A DNA stretch of 64,000 nucleotides from GWE2-42-39 sp963668595 (GTDB lineage Bacteria; Bacteroidota; Bacteroidia; Bacteroidales; Prolixibacteraceae): the NCBI GenBank assembly GCA_963668595.1, contig OY764876.1, positions 4,526,001 to 4,590,000 of the forward strand. The letters are read 5' to 3'. This document shows positions 18,067-28,400 of the stretch, in pieces; position 1 is the stretch's first letter; every line of letters starts with the position of its first letter. The notes beneath the pieces were generated by a model, which worked only from the letters and a program-made list of their open reading frames with translations, was not told the DNA's origin and did no database searches. The translations under genes and the position numbers were made by a program.

Positions 18067-18486
18067 TCAGATTACTTCTGCCAATATTTCGCGTTGGTCG
18101 TTTTCGCCGGTACTAATAATAACTTTTACGTAGTGTTCTGGAAGAAGTTGTTCAATTTTTTCAGGCCATTCAATCAAACAATATTGTTCTGAGTAGAAAT
18201 AATCTTCATAACCCAGGTCAAATGCTTCCTGTAAATCTTTGATTCGGTAGAAATCGAAATGGTAAATACTAGCTTTTTTGCTGGCCGAATACTCATTGAT
18301 AATTGCAAAGGTGGGACTGGTTACGTTGTCGTCGGAGCCCAGCTCATGGCAAAAAGCCTTGATGAAGGTTGTTTTGCCTGCTCCCATTGAACCATAGAAT
18401 GCAAAAATACGCTCCTCTGCAAAATGTTCGCATAATTGCTTTGCAGCTTTTGGAAGATCGTTTATCGAATGAACAGTAATATGCAT
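18067..18486 (-). CDS. tsaE: tRNA threonylcarbamoyladenosine biosynthesis ATPase
   Basis: A 139-residue P-loop ATPase of the TsaBDE complex that makes the universal t6A37 modification. Walker A is GSMGAGKTTF (about residues 33-42). Further TsaE marks are SPTFAIINEY and IYHFDFYRI, then the C-terminal LIEWPEKIEQLLP. The ATG at 18486 is preferred over a GTG one codon upstream. The length fits the family. It follows alanine dehydrogenase's start by 67 bases on the same strand. Confidence 0.93.
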   Translation of the reverse strand: MHITVHSINDLPKAAKQLCEHFAEERIFAFYGSMGAGKTTFIKAFCHELGSDDNVTSPTFAIINEYSASKKASIYHFDFYRIKDLQEAFDLGYEDYFYSEQYCLIEWPEKIEQLLPEHYVKVIISTGENDQREILAEVI

Positions 18487-18542
18487 CACAAAATATTTTT
18501 GCCGAAAGTAATAAGAATGGAGGAGATGTCAATACAATGAAA

Positions 18543-18576
18543 AACTCCCGTTTCAGTTTACTGAAAAGCGGGAGTT
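18543..18576 (-). terminator. terminator of the DUF6263 gene
   Basis: The 8-bp stem AACTCCCG/CGGGAGTT (18543-18550 with 18569-18576) is followed on the minus strand by T5. Confidence 0.85.
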
Positions 18577-18595
18577 GATATAAGACTCGAGTTAT

Positions 18596-19492
18596 CTATT
18601 TTTTCGAAACAACAATATTGGTTACCGATTTCATGTTGATCGGAAATTCCATGTCTTCCCCGGTTTGTGGGTTTTTCATCTTCATAATCATTTTAATATC
18701 TTGTGTCAAATCTGATGAACGCATCCATCCATCCGTTGTGTCAATCATCATGGTTCCTTCCTGATTTCCATCAATATTCATATTCATGCTCATGCCAGCT
18801 TGTTCAATCGCAGAATCTCCATTGAATGTTGCGTTTACTTTTATTTTGGCTTCGTCGCCGGAAACAGAAAGCAGTTCATAGTTGATTTTTGTTTCCATAT
18901 TAATGGGAGCTCCCAGTTTTGCCGTAGTTGACCATTTGTCGCCCAAGGCTACTTTCTCTTCCGGAATATATCCAAACGTTTGGTTCATGAATGATTTAAA
19001 TCCATCTTCGGAAGCAAACATCGGAAGCATTTGTTCTACCGTTTTATCTCCGCCAAGCGCTTTTAAAAATTCAATCATTCCATCTGCTTTTTCAACCTTT
19101 CCCAAAGAGTTTATCTCAAGTTTAATAGTATGTCCTATCACCTTTTTAAAATTTGCAGACTCCGACGAATCTGCATTGTCGCTATCGATATTCATTATCT
19201 GTCCGTTTGCGCTAATGTTTGCCTTCATGCGGGTGGTGCTAAATTCCAGAAGATAGTTTTTGTTGGCAAGTATTTCGGCGACTTTGTAGTGCTGGATTAT
19301 TTCCATTGTATTCTCCATTTGCATTTTCTGTCCCATCATTTCCTGATCCATATTCATGGACAGAGTCGTAGTCATTTCGTAGGTTGTTCCCGGGCTTAAA
19401 TTAAGTCGAAACTTATTTTTTGCTATTCCTTGGAAAGAAATAAGTGAAAATGCGAAAGCCATGATGGCAATCATTTGGAATGGATTTTTCAT
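18596..19492 (-). CDS. secreted DUF6263-like protein
   Basis: A 298-residue protein with a signal peptide (about 1-24, ending QGIAK). The mature region begins with LNLSPGTTYEMTTTL and is rich in Met-Gln and beta-strand patterns (MDQEMMGQKMQME), the layout of the DUF6263 family of Bacteroidota periplasmic or outer-membrane proteins. Function unknown. It is monocistronic, with its own terminator. Confidence 0.7.
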   Translation of the reverse strand: MKNPFQMIAIMAFAFSLISFQGIAKNKFRLNLSPGTTYEMTTTLSMNMDQEMMGQKMQMENTMEIIQHYKVAEILANKNYLLEFSTTRMKANISANGQIMNIDSDNADSSESANFKKVIGHTIKLEINSLGKVEKADGMIEFLKALGGDKTVEQMLPMFASEDGFKSFMNQTFGYIPEEKVALGDKWSTTAKLGAPINMETKINYELLSVSGDEAKIKVNATFNGDSAIEQAGMSMNMNIDGNQEGTMMIDTTDGWMRSSDLTQDIKMIMKMKNPQTGEDMEFPINMKSVTNIVVSKK

Positions 19493-19855
19493 GTTGTTTA
19501 AGTTTTTAGTTTCTTTTGATGTTATGTCAAATGTAGTATTTTCCTCAGATAAAAAAAATATTCATTGATATTTTGCCTGATGGCAGAAAATCAATTTCTT
19601 GAAACAAAATTACGAATGATTTTCGATCAATAAAATAGCCATTTTTAGAAATATTTTTGACTGTTTTTGGTGAGAGGTTTAAAAAATAGCAATTTTTAAA
19701 GAACACTGACAATTGTTAAAGAATGAATGCAAAAATAATGTTACTTTTGATGCGTGTTCCGGTGTGAATTTTATTTTGCATCGAATGGGGCAAGAACCTG
19801 ACAACAAGAATTTTAGAGTAAAATTACATTAGTTTAAAATTATTAATACTGAATT
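19493..19855. promoter_or_regulatory. divergent intergenic region; candidate gcvH -7 box at 19742-19749
   Basis: The stretch holds no gene. TACTTTTG at 19742-19749 matches the phylum's -7 consensus and would give a leader of about 100 bases for gcvH. I looked for a glycine riboswitch in this leader and saw none. Confidence 0.4.
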
Positions 19856-20236
19856 ATGAATTTGCCGGAAAATTTAAAGTACACCAGAGATCACGAATGG
19901 ATCAGAGTTGAAGGCGATGTTGCTTTCGTAGGAATTACTGATTTTGCCCAGGGCGAGTTGGGCGATGTGGTTTTTGTTGAAATTGAAACCGAAGGAGAAA
20001 AACTTGGTAAAGGTGAAACTTTTGGTACAATTGAGGCTGTGAAAACTGTTTCTGATTTGTTTATGCCTGTTGGCGGAGAAGTGTTGGAATTTAATACCCT
20101 GCTGGAAGATTCTCCTGAATCGGTAAACAAAGATCCGTATGGTGATGGATGGTTGATTAAAGTGGCCGTAGAAAATGAAGCTGAATTGGATGAATTGCTT
20201 TCTGCTGCTGAATACAAAGCAATGCTTGAAGCTTAA
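19856..20236 (+). CDS. gcvH: glycine cleavage system H protein
   Basis: A 126-residue lipoyl carrier protein that shuttles the aminomethyl group between the P, T and L proteins. The lipoylation site is Lys63 in GTIEAVKTVSDL, with the usual DHEWIRVEGDVAFVGITDFAQ start. The length is normal. The other gcv genes are not nearby, which is common in this phylum. Confidence 0.96.
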   Translation: MNLPENLKYTRDHEWIRVEGDVAFVGITDFAQGELGDVVFVEIETEGEKLGKGETFGTIEAVKTVSDLFMPVGGEVLEFNTLLEDSPESVNKDPYGDGWLIKVAVENEAELDELLSAAEYKAMLEA

Positions 20237-20261
20237 TTGATTCTGATGCAACGATATTAGC

Positions 20262-20292
20262 AAAAGGTTGTCCGTTTGGGCAACCTTTTTTG
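20262..20292 (+). terminator. terminator of gcvH
   Basis: The stem AAAGGTTG/CAACCTTT is followed by a T run, 26 bases after the gcvH stop. Confidence 0.85.
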
Positions 20293-20324
20293 TTGAATAA
20301 GAAAATGGTTGATGTGAAAAAAAG

Positions 20325-20356
20325 AAAGGTTGCCTCCGTCGAGAGAGACAACCTTA
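20325..20356 (-). terminator. terminator of the GH109-like gene
   Basis: The stem AAGGTTG/CAACCTT (20326-20332 with 20349-20355) is followed on the minus strand by a T-rich run. It faces the gcvH terminator. Confidence 0.75.
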
Positions 20357-20387
20357 TTTTGAGTTTCAGATATTGCTGATAGTTTGA

Positions 20388-21872
20388 TTATTCAACTTTT
20401 AGCTGTCCTTTCCCACTGGCATCAGAAATGTTGCGAACCTGAGTTGTTCCTCCTTCGGTTAATGTGAGGTCAACGGGTTTGTTGGTTTTCCATGCTCCAC
20501 GCGTGAAATCCGGAATTTCAATAGGTTTCGATCCGTTGGCGATTGACCATTCGCTTAGCGGAGTAATGCAACTCCATGTTGCAGCATCGTAAACGTCCAT
20601 GTCCATCGGAAGTCCGTTGCGCAAACAGTCGATTAATCGCCAGTCCATAATGAAGTCCATTCCTCCGTGTCCGCCAACTTTTTTAGCCATTTCGCCTACA
20701 CGACGAACAATTTCCGGAGTATATTTTTCTTCCAGTTCTTTCATTTTTGCCTCGTCGGCAACATTATGTCCGAATGCGATGTGTTGAAGTGGCCATTTTT
20801 GTGCAAAACATTTGGTCCCGCTCAGCATGTGGATGCGGGAATACGGGCGGGGAGAACTAATATCATGTTGGATCATGATTGTCCTTCCTTTATTTGTTCG
20901 GATCAATTGAATATCCATGTTTCCGCGCATGTCCCAGCCTACAAATTCCTGAAAGAATGGGTCTTCTTTTGCCTTTTCTGCAATACGGTTTTTTAGCGTA
21001 AAATCGTCTGACATCATTGCGGTCAGATAGTCAAGTTTGTCACCGCGGTTGATGTTCATGGCTTGACAAATCGGCCCTAAACCATGCGTCGGATATACAT
21101 TGGCTTTGCGTTTGTTTTCGTGCAAACGCCACATTCGGGTGTAAGCCCCGTCAGTCATTTTTTCGTCTTTGGGCTTATTGAAATGCCAGTAGTCCAGGTC
21201 GTGAATGTAGGCTCCTTCGCCGTGAATCAAATCTCCAAATACACCCTGACGAACCATGTTTAGTGTGAGTAACTCGAAAAAATCGTAGCAGCAATTTTCG
21301 AGGATGACACAATGTTTTCTGGTACGTTCGGATGTTTCAACAATTTGCCAGCATTCGTCCATGGTTTTTGCAGTAGAAACTTCTACTGCTGCATGTTTAT
21401 CGCCTTCCATGGCAGCCAATGCAACCGGAACGTGCCACTCCCAGGGAGTAGCAATGTAAACCAGGTCAACAAGGTTGCTTTCGCAAAGCTCTTTAAAGCC
21501 CAAATCTCCGCCTACAAATTCTTTTGCTTTCGGAAGGCCTGCTTTGGCAAGAATGGCTTGAGCTCCGTCCACTGCCGCCTGGCGAATATCGCAAAGTGCA
21601 GCAATTTCTACTCCGTCAATATAAGTCATTCGTTCAACGGCACCAGAACCGCGATCGCCAATGCCTACAAACCCAATACGTACTTTGTCGAGTTTTGGTG
21701 CAGCATAGCCACACATGTTGAAATTCATTTTCGGACTTCGCTGTGCTTCTTTTAAAATGAAGTTCAACTTGTCTTTTTCTGCTTCTCCGGCAGATGCCAT
21801 TAATGGACTGGCTGCTATTACACCACTTCCAAGTGCAATATTCCGTAGAAAATTTCTTCTGTTGCTTGTCAT
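20388..21872 (-). CDS. Gfo/Idh/MocA-type, GH109-like secreted enzyme
   Basis: A 494-residue protein with a Tat-type export signal (SNRRNFLRNIALGSGVIAA) right after the chosen ATG; an upstream in-frame GTG would add 11 residues. The NAD-binding Rossmann motif is IGFVGIGDRGSGAV. ATPWEWHVPVALAAM, HAAVEVSTAKTMDECWQIVE and KHCVILENCCY fit the GH109 family, which uses NAD to hydrolyse alpha-N-acetylgalactosaminides by an elimination route. A plain sugar dehydrogenase role cannot be excluded. It lies in a carbohydrate locus with a sulfatase and SusCD genes, which supports work on periplasmic glycans. Confidence 0.8.
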   Translation of the reverse strand: MTSNRRNFLRNIALGSGVIAASPLMASAGEAEKDKLNFILKEAQRSPKMNFNMCGYAAPKLDKVRIGFVGIGDRGSGAVERMTYIDGVEIAALCDIRQAAVDGAQAILAKAGLPKAKEFVGGDLGFKELCESNLVDLVYIATPWEWHVPVALAAMEGDKHAAVEVSTAKTMDECWQIVETSERTRKHCVILENCCYDFFELLTLNMVRQGVFGDLIHGEGAYIHDLDYWHFNKPKDEKMTDGAYTRMWRLHENKRKANVYPTHGLGPICQAMNINRGDKLDYLTAMMSDDFTLKNRIAEKAKEDPFFQEFVGWDMRGNMDIQLIRTNKGRTIMIQHDISSPRPYSRIHMLSGTKCFAQKWPLQHIAFGHNVADEAKMKELEEKYTPEIVRRVGEMAKKVGGHGGMDFIMDWRLIDCLRNGLPMDMDVYDAATWSCITPLSEWSIANGSKPIEIPDFTRGAWKTNKPVDLTLTEGGTTQVRNISDASGKGQLKVE

Positions 21873-21995
21873 TTTACTGAATGTTGTTGGGTTTTTAATA
21901 TTCACTTACAAAAATAATTTCTCTGTTAGTAAAAATCCTGTTGTTTGTCAACTTTGACAAAGAATGTATTCACAGATGTTTCTTATTTGCGCCTT

Positions 21996-23141
21996 TTATT
22001 TGTTAATGACAACATGATCAATAAGTGTGCTTGAGGTATCGAAAATCGTGGCATCTATATTCTTTTTTGTAATTTCAATACGCATCGCTGATTGGTTGCT
22101 TCCGATAATGATTGGAAACTTACAAGGCCCAGAGCCTGCCGGAAGATAAGCATATTGATGGGTGTGTCCGCAAAGCATTAAATCGATACTGGCTTGATTT
22201 AAGATTGGCACCCATTTTTCGAATATATCCTGAGGGCCATGCCATTTTTCGTTTGGGAGAGGAGGAATGTGACTTACTACAATTTTGATTGGAGCTTTTT
22301 TAAAGTCATTCGAATTAATGATTTCTTTTAGCCAGTTTGCTTGTTCTGTGCGGTATTCATCAAAATTATTCAGGTTGGCATATACCGGGTGAGCATCTTC
22401 TTTGTCTTCTCCACTATCAAGGACGATGAAAAAAGCAGGGCCTTGCTTGAAACAATAATAGTAGCGATTGTCTTGTCGTGGAAAATATCGAAATAAGTCA
22501 CGCGAATAGCGACCTCTCGTTTCGTGGTTACCCCGGGTATAAAAAATAGGTTTTTCTTTTGCAAATAGCTCAACGCTTTTATCCAGAAAACCATAAAAAG
22601 GTTGGTCTTCTTTGGCAAAATAGTCAATCATGTCGCCGCCATAAATCACCAAATCGGCAGTCTCAATCGATGTTTGCCGAAGCAATTTTTCTAATTTTTC
22701 ATTATTACCATGAATGTCGCTGGTTTCAATAATGGTGACTTTATCAGCACTTTTGTTTAATGTTGAAAATTGAAACTTCCCCTGTTGGATAGTATCTCCG
22801 TAAATGACAGAGTAAGGTTCGAATTTTTTTATTTCAGCAGAGAAAATAGAATAACAATAAGAACTTGCAGGAAGTAAACCGTCGATGCGGATTGAATTAA
22901 ATGTATTATTGGCCTGTTTCATGCCATGGCTAATGTCGTAGTAGTTTCGATTTTTCCCTTTGTTATCGGTGATTTGTATCCATGACAATGCAGGATTATT
23001 CGTGGTGAAAATAATTGTCACGCCCGTTTGTGTCATTTCTTGCAAGTACGGGCCATGTGTAAACTGAAAATTATCTTCGGCAGGTTGTGCTACTACACTA
23101 TTTAATGCCAAAAACAGGAGTATAAAACTTAGAAATTTCAT
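21996..23141 (-). CDS. secreted metallophosphoesterase
   Basis: A 381-residue calcineurin-like phosphoesterase. The signal peptide is 1-18 (KFLSFILLFLALNSVVA), which sets the ATG at 23141 as start. A fibronectin-like N-terminal domain spans about 20-125, as in purple acid phosphatases. The metal-binding motifs follow in order: TSDIHGN, YGGDMID, TRGNHETRG, VVSHIPPLP and CGHTHQY. It probably removes phosphate from periplasmic substrates. It sits between the GH109-like gene and the sulfatase on the same strand. Confidence 0.88.
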   Translation of the reverse strand: MKFLSFILLFLALNSVVAQPAEDNFQFTHGPYLQEMTQTGVTIIFTTNNPALSWIQITDNKGKNRNYYDISHGMKQANNTFNSIRIDGLLPASSYCYSIFSAEIKKFEPYSVIYGDTIQQGKFQFSTLNKSADKVTIIETSDIHGNNEKLEKLLRQTSIETADLVIYGGDMIDYFAKEDQPFYGFLDKSVELFAKEKPIFYTRGNHETRGRYSRDLFRYFPRQDNRYYYCFKQGPAFFIVLDSGEDKEDAHPVYANLNNFDEYRTEQANWLKEIINSNDFKKAPIKIVVSHIPPLPNEKWHGPQDIFEKWVPILNQASIDLMLCGHTHQYAYLPAGSGPCKFPIIIGSNQSAMRIEITKKNIDATIFDTSSTLIDHVVINK

Positions 23142-23326
23142 TTGTAAGAATTTTAACTTTAGTATTAAACTTGTGCACGTATTCACGGATAGCAATTATT
23201 TTACTTTATCTCGCCTTTGACGAGATCGCTATTCATGATGATGTTTTTGTTCGTTCTTTTGTTTTAATTACTTGAAAAGTTCAGCTTCGGGAACAAAAAA
23301 TAAAGAGCATTGGGATTTTTTTGTTT

Positions 23327-24904
23327 TTAATTCTGCTCATCTTGCTTTGGAGTCGAATCGCCAAGTTGAGGCATTTTGAACCTGTCATTCGTTGCTTCAA
23401 TATGTTCCTTGAGCATGATTTCTTCCATTTGTTTTACTATCTCAGGATGATCCGCAGCAATGTTGTTCTGTTCCTGTATGTCGGTTTCCAGATCAAATAG
23501 AGTAATTTGCATATTTCCGTTGCGAATGTCTTTGCGAATTCCTTTCCATTTTCCGAGACGTACAGCTTGTTGGCCTCCATACTCGGGGAATTCCCAGTAC
23601 AGGTATTCGTGCTGCATTTGTTCTTGCCCGGTCAATTCTGGTAAAAAGCTAATTCCATCGGCATATTCCGGTGTTTCAATTTTTGCAATGTCGCAGAGAG
23701 TTGGCGTCACATCCCAAAACGCAGAAATCAGATGTGTTTCTGTTCCTTTTTTTATTTTGGCAGGCCAGCTTGCAATCATCGGAACACGAAAACCTCCTTC
23801 GTGAGTAAAGCCTTTTCCCCATCCCATTTCGCTTTTAAACGGACCTCCGCTGTTAAACCATGGCGAGTCTGTTCCTCCGTTGTAAGTAGGACCATTATCT
23901 GAAGTGAAAATGATTAGCGTGTTTTCATAAATACCCAAATCTTTTAATTGTTGAACCAGTTTGCCTATTTGTTCGTCCAGATAAGAAATCATGGCAGCAT
24001 ATCCGGCATGCGGATAACGATGAGGGAAATAACCGTTATCTCCGAGGTAAGGTTTTTCGTCTCCAAATTTTGTCACGTAATAATCAACCCAGCGTTGAGG
24101 AGCCTGAATTGGTGCATGAGGAAACGGAGTTGCCCAGTACATGTAAAAAGGCTTGTCTTTGTTTTCGTTTACAAAATTAGTCAGCTCATCGAACATCAGA
24201 TCTCCGGAGTATTCTTTTAAATTGAATTTTTTATAGCTGTCAATATTATTCGGATCAGCGCCTTCGTCGAGTTTGGTATTTGGTGCAACTGTATCGTTGT
24301 CCAAATAAATGCGGCGGTCGTTTTTATATAAATGAATTGGGTAGTAGGTGTGGGCCTGTCGTTGGCAATTGTAGCCAAAAAAGAAATCAAATCCTTTTTG
24401 TAATGGAGTACTATTGGTGTGTGGAGCACCTAATCCCCATTTGCCAACAATACCCGTTGTGTATCCTGCCGTTTTTAATATTTGAGCAATTGTAATCTCA
24501 TTTTCAGGCAGCGGTCGTTGGCCTTCAAGTACTGAATCGGCAATCATAGCTTTGTAATCCCACACCTTGCCGCGTTCACCCCATTCGTCATTGCCTCGAA
24601 TAAAAGCATGTCCCATATGTTTCCCGGTGAGTAGCACACATCGCGATGGTGCACAAACCGGAGCTCCGGCATAGTGTTGTGTAAAACGCATGCCGTTTGC
24701 TGCCAACTGATCAATATTCGGTGTTTCAATTAATTTTTGTCCGTAACAGCCAATTTCACCATAACCCAGGTCGTCGGCAAGAATATAAATGATGTTGGGT
24801 TTTTGTTCCTGTTTTTGTTTTTGGCACCCGGAGAGAAGCAAAGAACTTCCCGCTAAGCAAAGTAGGAAGAATGGAATATTTGTATTCTTTCTTTTAGAAT
24901 TCAT
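23327..24904 (-). CDS. arylsulfatase-type lipoprotein sulfatase
   Basis: A 525-residue sulfatase. It has a lipobox LLSGC (Cys26), the metal-binding NIIYILADDLGYGEIGCYG, and the formylglycine site CAPSRCVLLTGKH (C-x-P-S-R), with the nucleophile Cys converted by a maturase elsewhere. GIVGKWGLG and IIFTSDNGP supply further metal and sulfate contacts. It should remove sulfate esters from glycans on the cell surface or in the periplasm. The sulfatase subfamily, and so the sugar position, cannot be read by eye. It diverges from the SusC gene at 25445. Confidence 0.92.
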   Translation of the reverse strand: MNSKRKNTNIPFFLLCLAGSSLLLSGCQKQKQEQKPNIIYILADDLGYGEIGCYGQKLIETPNIDQLAANGMRFTQHYAGAPVCAPSRCVLLTGKHMGHAFIRGNDEWGERGKVWDYKAMIADSVLEGQRPLPENEITIAQILKTAGYTTGIVGKWGLGAPHTNSTPLQKGFDFFFGYNCQRQAHTYYPIHLYKNDRRIYLDNDTVAPNTKLDEGADPNNIDSYKKFNLKEYSGDLMFDELTNFVNENKDKPFYMYWATPFPHAPIQAPQRWVDYYVTKFGDEKPYLGDNGYFPHRYPHAGYAAMISYLDEQIGKLVQQLKDLGIYENTLIIFTSDNGPTYNGGTDSPWFNSGGPFKSEMGWGKGFTHEGGFRVPMIASWPAKIKKGTETHLISAFWDVTPTLCDIAKIETPEYADGISFLPELTGQEQMQHEYLYWEFPEYGGQQAVRLGKWKGIRKDIRNGNMQITLFDLETDIQEQNNIAADHPEIVKQMEEIMLKEHIEATNDRFKMPQLGDSTPKQDEQN

Positions 24905-25418
24905 GTTGTTGTAAGTTGTTGAGTACTGGGCGTAAAACTAGGAAAATATATGGAAAGCTACATTGTAAATTAAATTGTTTTTGCGGTTCTTCTTTTTCGT
25001 AAGAAAACAGTTGTGTTAATATTAGGATGCTTGAATAATCGAAAAGAGATGAATGTCTAATGTGAGAAAAAGAATAGCTTGATGGATGTGTGTATGGGGA
25101 TTTGATACTGCTGAAATGTTGTTTATTCTGTTTATTTGTTAAAAAAACTACATTTGCAGATACCAGATTACGTATTTTTTCTTTTTATTTGTATTTCAAC
25201 ATTCAAAAAGGGTTGTTTGTTGTTGTATTTCTGTTTTAGGAACGGAGAATTAGGATGTATTATAAGTAGTTTTTACTACGCATTATTAATAGGGGGTAAG
25301 AAAAATAGATATGGGCGATTCATTTTAAAATGAATAATAATTCGGTTGTATTGTATATAATTCTGGGTTATATGCATGGGCCGATTCATTGAATTAGAGG
25401 GTAAACAATTTCTGTAGC
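24905..25418. promoter_or_regulatory. divergent region between sulfatase and SusC; candidate -7 box 25149-25156
   Basis: No gene is supported here. TACATTTG at 25149-25156 matches the -7 consensus for the plus-strand SusC operon and would imply an untranslated leader near 290 bases. No ECF sigma, anti-sigma or hybrid regulator gene adjoins. Confidence 0.4.
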
Positions 25419-25489
25419 TTTATATTAACCTTAAATTTTAATCTATGAAAAAAGGATTATTACTTGTACTGATTATCTTTTTGGGTTGT
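25419..25489 (+). repeat. conserved susC 5' leader plus signal-peptide segment, copy 2
   Basis: The counterpart of 7454-7524 on the opposite strand: 26 bases of leader and 45 coding bases with one mismatch. Flanking sequence on both sides is unrelated. Confidence 0.9.
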
Positions 25490-28400
25490 TCTCAATTGCT
25501 ATTGGCTCAAACTAAAAAGATTTCGGGAACTGTTACTTCAGCAGAAGACGGTGCACCTATTCCTGGAGTCTCTGTTGCAGTAAAGGGAACAACTCTTGGT
25601 ATTATTACCAACAGTGATGGAAATTTTACATTAACTGTTCCGGAGAATGCTAAAACTCTTGTTTTTACTTTTGTGGGGATGACAACCCAGGAAGTTCCGG
25701 TTGGAACTCAAACTGTTTTTGATATTAAAATGACCTCGGCAGACATTGCTGTTGATGAGGTTGTTGTTACTGCCTTAGGTATTCAGCGGCAAAAAAGAGA
25801 GCTGGGATATTCTACGACAAGTATTAAGTCAGAAGAATTGACTCAGGCAAAATCAATGAGCGTTGCAACTAGTTTGCAAGGTAAAGTTGCCGGGATGAAC
25901 GTAGCTTCGCTTAATAGTGGGGTTATGGATGATGTGAAAATTAACTTGAGGGGGATTCGTTCTCTTACAGGGAATAACAACCCAATGTTGTTGTTGGATG
26001 GAGTTCCTGTAGGACTTGGACTTTTAAATACATTAAACCCAAATGACGTAGAAAACATCAACGTATTGAAAGGTACATCAGCGGCATCCGTTTATGGTCC
26101 TGATGCTCGTAATGGTGTTATTATTGTAACAACTAAAGCTGGTTCAAAAACTGAAAAACCAGAAATTGTTATCAGTAATACTACTCAGTTCAGTAATGTT
26201 TCATTCTTCCCTAAATTTCAGACTCAGTTCGGTTCGGGAGGTTATGGATCATATATTCCATATGAAAACTGGTCATGGGGACCAGAATTTGATGGTAGCG
26301 AAGTTATCTTAGGAGAAGAACTTGCTAATGGAAATAAACAAATGGTGAATTATTCTGCGATTAAAAATAATCGAAAAGATTTCTTTGATACAGGAATGAT
26401 AATGCAGAATGATGTTTCTTACTCAGCTAAGAATTTTTACCTCAGTTTACAAGATGCAAAAATTACAGGTGTTGTGCCGGATGATGAAAACAGAAGAACC
26501 GGGATTCGCTTGAATGTATCTCAGTCGTATAAGAAATTTTCTGTTGCATTTAATACCAACTACATCTATCAGAAATATGAAATTTTTGATAATAATGCAA
26601 TGGGTGATTACTATTCAGCAAACAACGTTGGTTTAAATGGTGGATTGATGAACCTTATTTTTAGTACTCCGGCAAACGTACCGTTGAGTTCATACAAAGA
26701 TTTTGTGAACAATGAATTTGCACAGTATAATAATTATTTCAACAGATACGGTATAAATCCTTATATCGCATTGGACACATGGAGAAAAAAAGGAACCGAT
26801 CAGAACCTGGTTAGTAGTCTTGATTTGAAATTTGCTCCAACTGAGTGGTTAAGCCTTAATTATCGCGCAGCATTAACTTATCAAAGTATTGTTTCTCAGG
26901 TGAATTCAAAACGTTTGGTGGTGAATTCATTTGGTTCTGGAAGAGGTATTGATAATGTGCCACAGAGTGTAAGTAATAGTACGTATGTAGGAAACAGATT
27001 CTCTTCTGATTTCTTTGCTGACTTCCACAAAACATTTGGAGATTTTAAAGTAAATGCAATTGCAGGTACTTATGTTCGTGAGGTTTCATCCAGGTCAACC
27101 GGGGTAAATGCAAGTAACCTTATTATTGAAGGATTATTTAACGTTTCTGCTCGTCCAGGAGAATTGGGTGGTAGTTCAACTGAATCTAAATATCGTCTGT
27201 TTTCTGTATATGGAAGTGCTAGCGTGAATTATAAAAATTTCGCAAACATTGAAGTTACTGGTCGTAATGATAAAACTTCGGTACTTGATCCAAGTAATAA
27301 TAGCTTCTTTTATCCAGGGGTGAGTGGATCATTGGTATTGTCTGACGCTATTCCTGCCATCAAATCGGATGTATTGAACTTTGTTAAGCTGCGTGCTTCT
27401 TGGAATAAAACAGGTAACGCTGATATTAACCCATATCTTTTGAGTGCAACATTCTCTCAAGGTGATGGTTTTCCATTTAATGGATTACCTGGTTATTCGG
27501 CAGATAATACTTCGTATGACAGATATTTGAAACCTGAATTTATTGAAAGTACAGAATTCGGTTTTGAAGCAAGTTTCCTTAAAAGTAGAATTAATCTGGA
27601 CGTAACTTATTACAATCAGGATAACACAAACCAGATTGTAAATATTCGTGTGCCTCGTTCAACTGGTTATACATTTGCTTATGTGAACGCTGCATCATTT
27701 AAAAATTATGGTTTTGAAGCTCAGTTCCGAGTAACTCCTCTTATCGAGATTGGAAAAGGTAAATTCAATTTTACTGCTAATTATGGTTATAATAACAGTG
27801 AAGTTCAAAGCATTTATCAAAACCTGGATGAGCTTTCAATTGGTGGTTATGTAATGGCTTCAAACCAGGCAGTGGTTGGAGAACCTGCATTTGTATTTAA
27901 TGCAACAGACTACAAACGTGATGATGCAGGTCATGTAATTGTTGATGCCGAAACAGGATTCCCAATGATCGATGAAGTGAACAAAAAATTTGGACGTACA
28001 ATGCCTCTTCATATTCTTGGTTTGAATCCATCATTCCAGTGGAAAGGCTTGACTGTTTCTGCTTTGTTCGAATACAAAGGAGGCCATTATACATTTAATT
28101 TGATTGGAAACGAAATGGCATGGACGGGTGTCTCTGAAATTACAGGAACAAATCACCGCGAGCGTTTTATAATTCCAAATTCAGTGTATGAAGATCCTAA
28201 TTCTCCTGGAACTTTCATTAAAAACACGAATATCACTGTATATGATGTAAACGAATTCTTTACCAGTGATAACTATAGAGGTGTAGCTTCTAACTTTATT
28301 ACCAGTGCTGCTACCTGGAGATTCCGTGAATTCTCTTTAACTTATGATTTACCAAGTTCTTTGCTTTCAAAACAGAGCTTAGTAAAAGGGGTAACTGTTG

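Noticed and set aside
19493..19855. Glycine riboswitch upstream of gcvH
   Set aside because: No conserved glycine-aptamer cores or tandem hairpins could be found; only an AT-rich leader with a -7 box.
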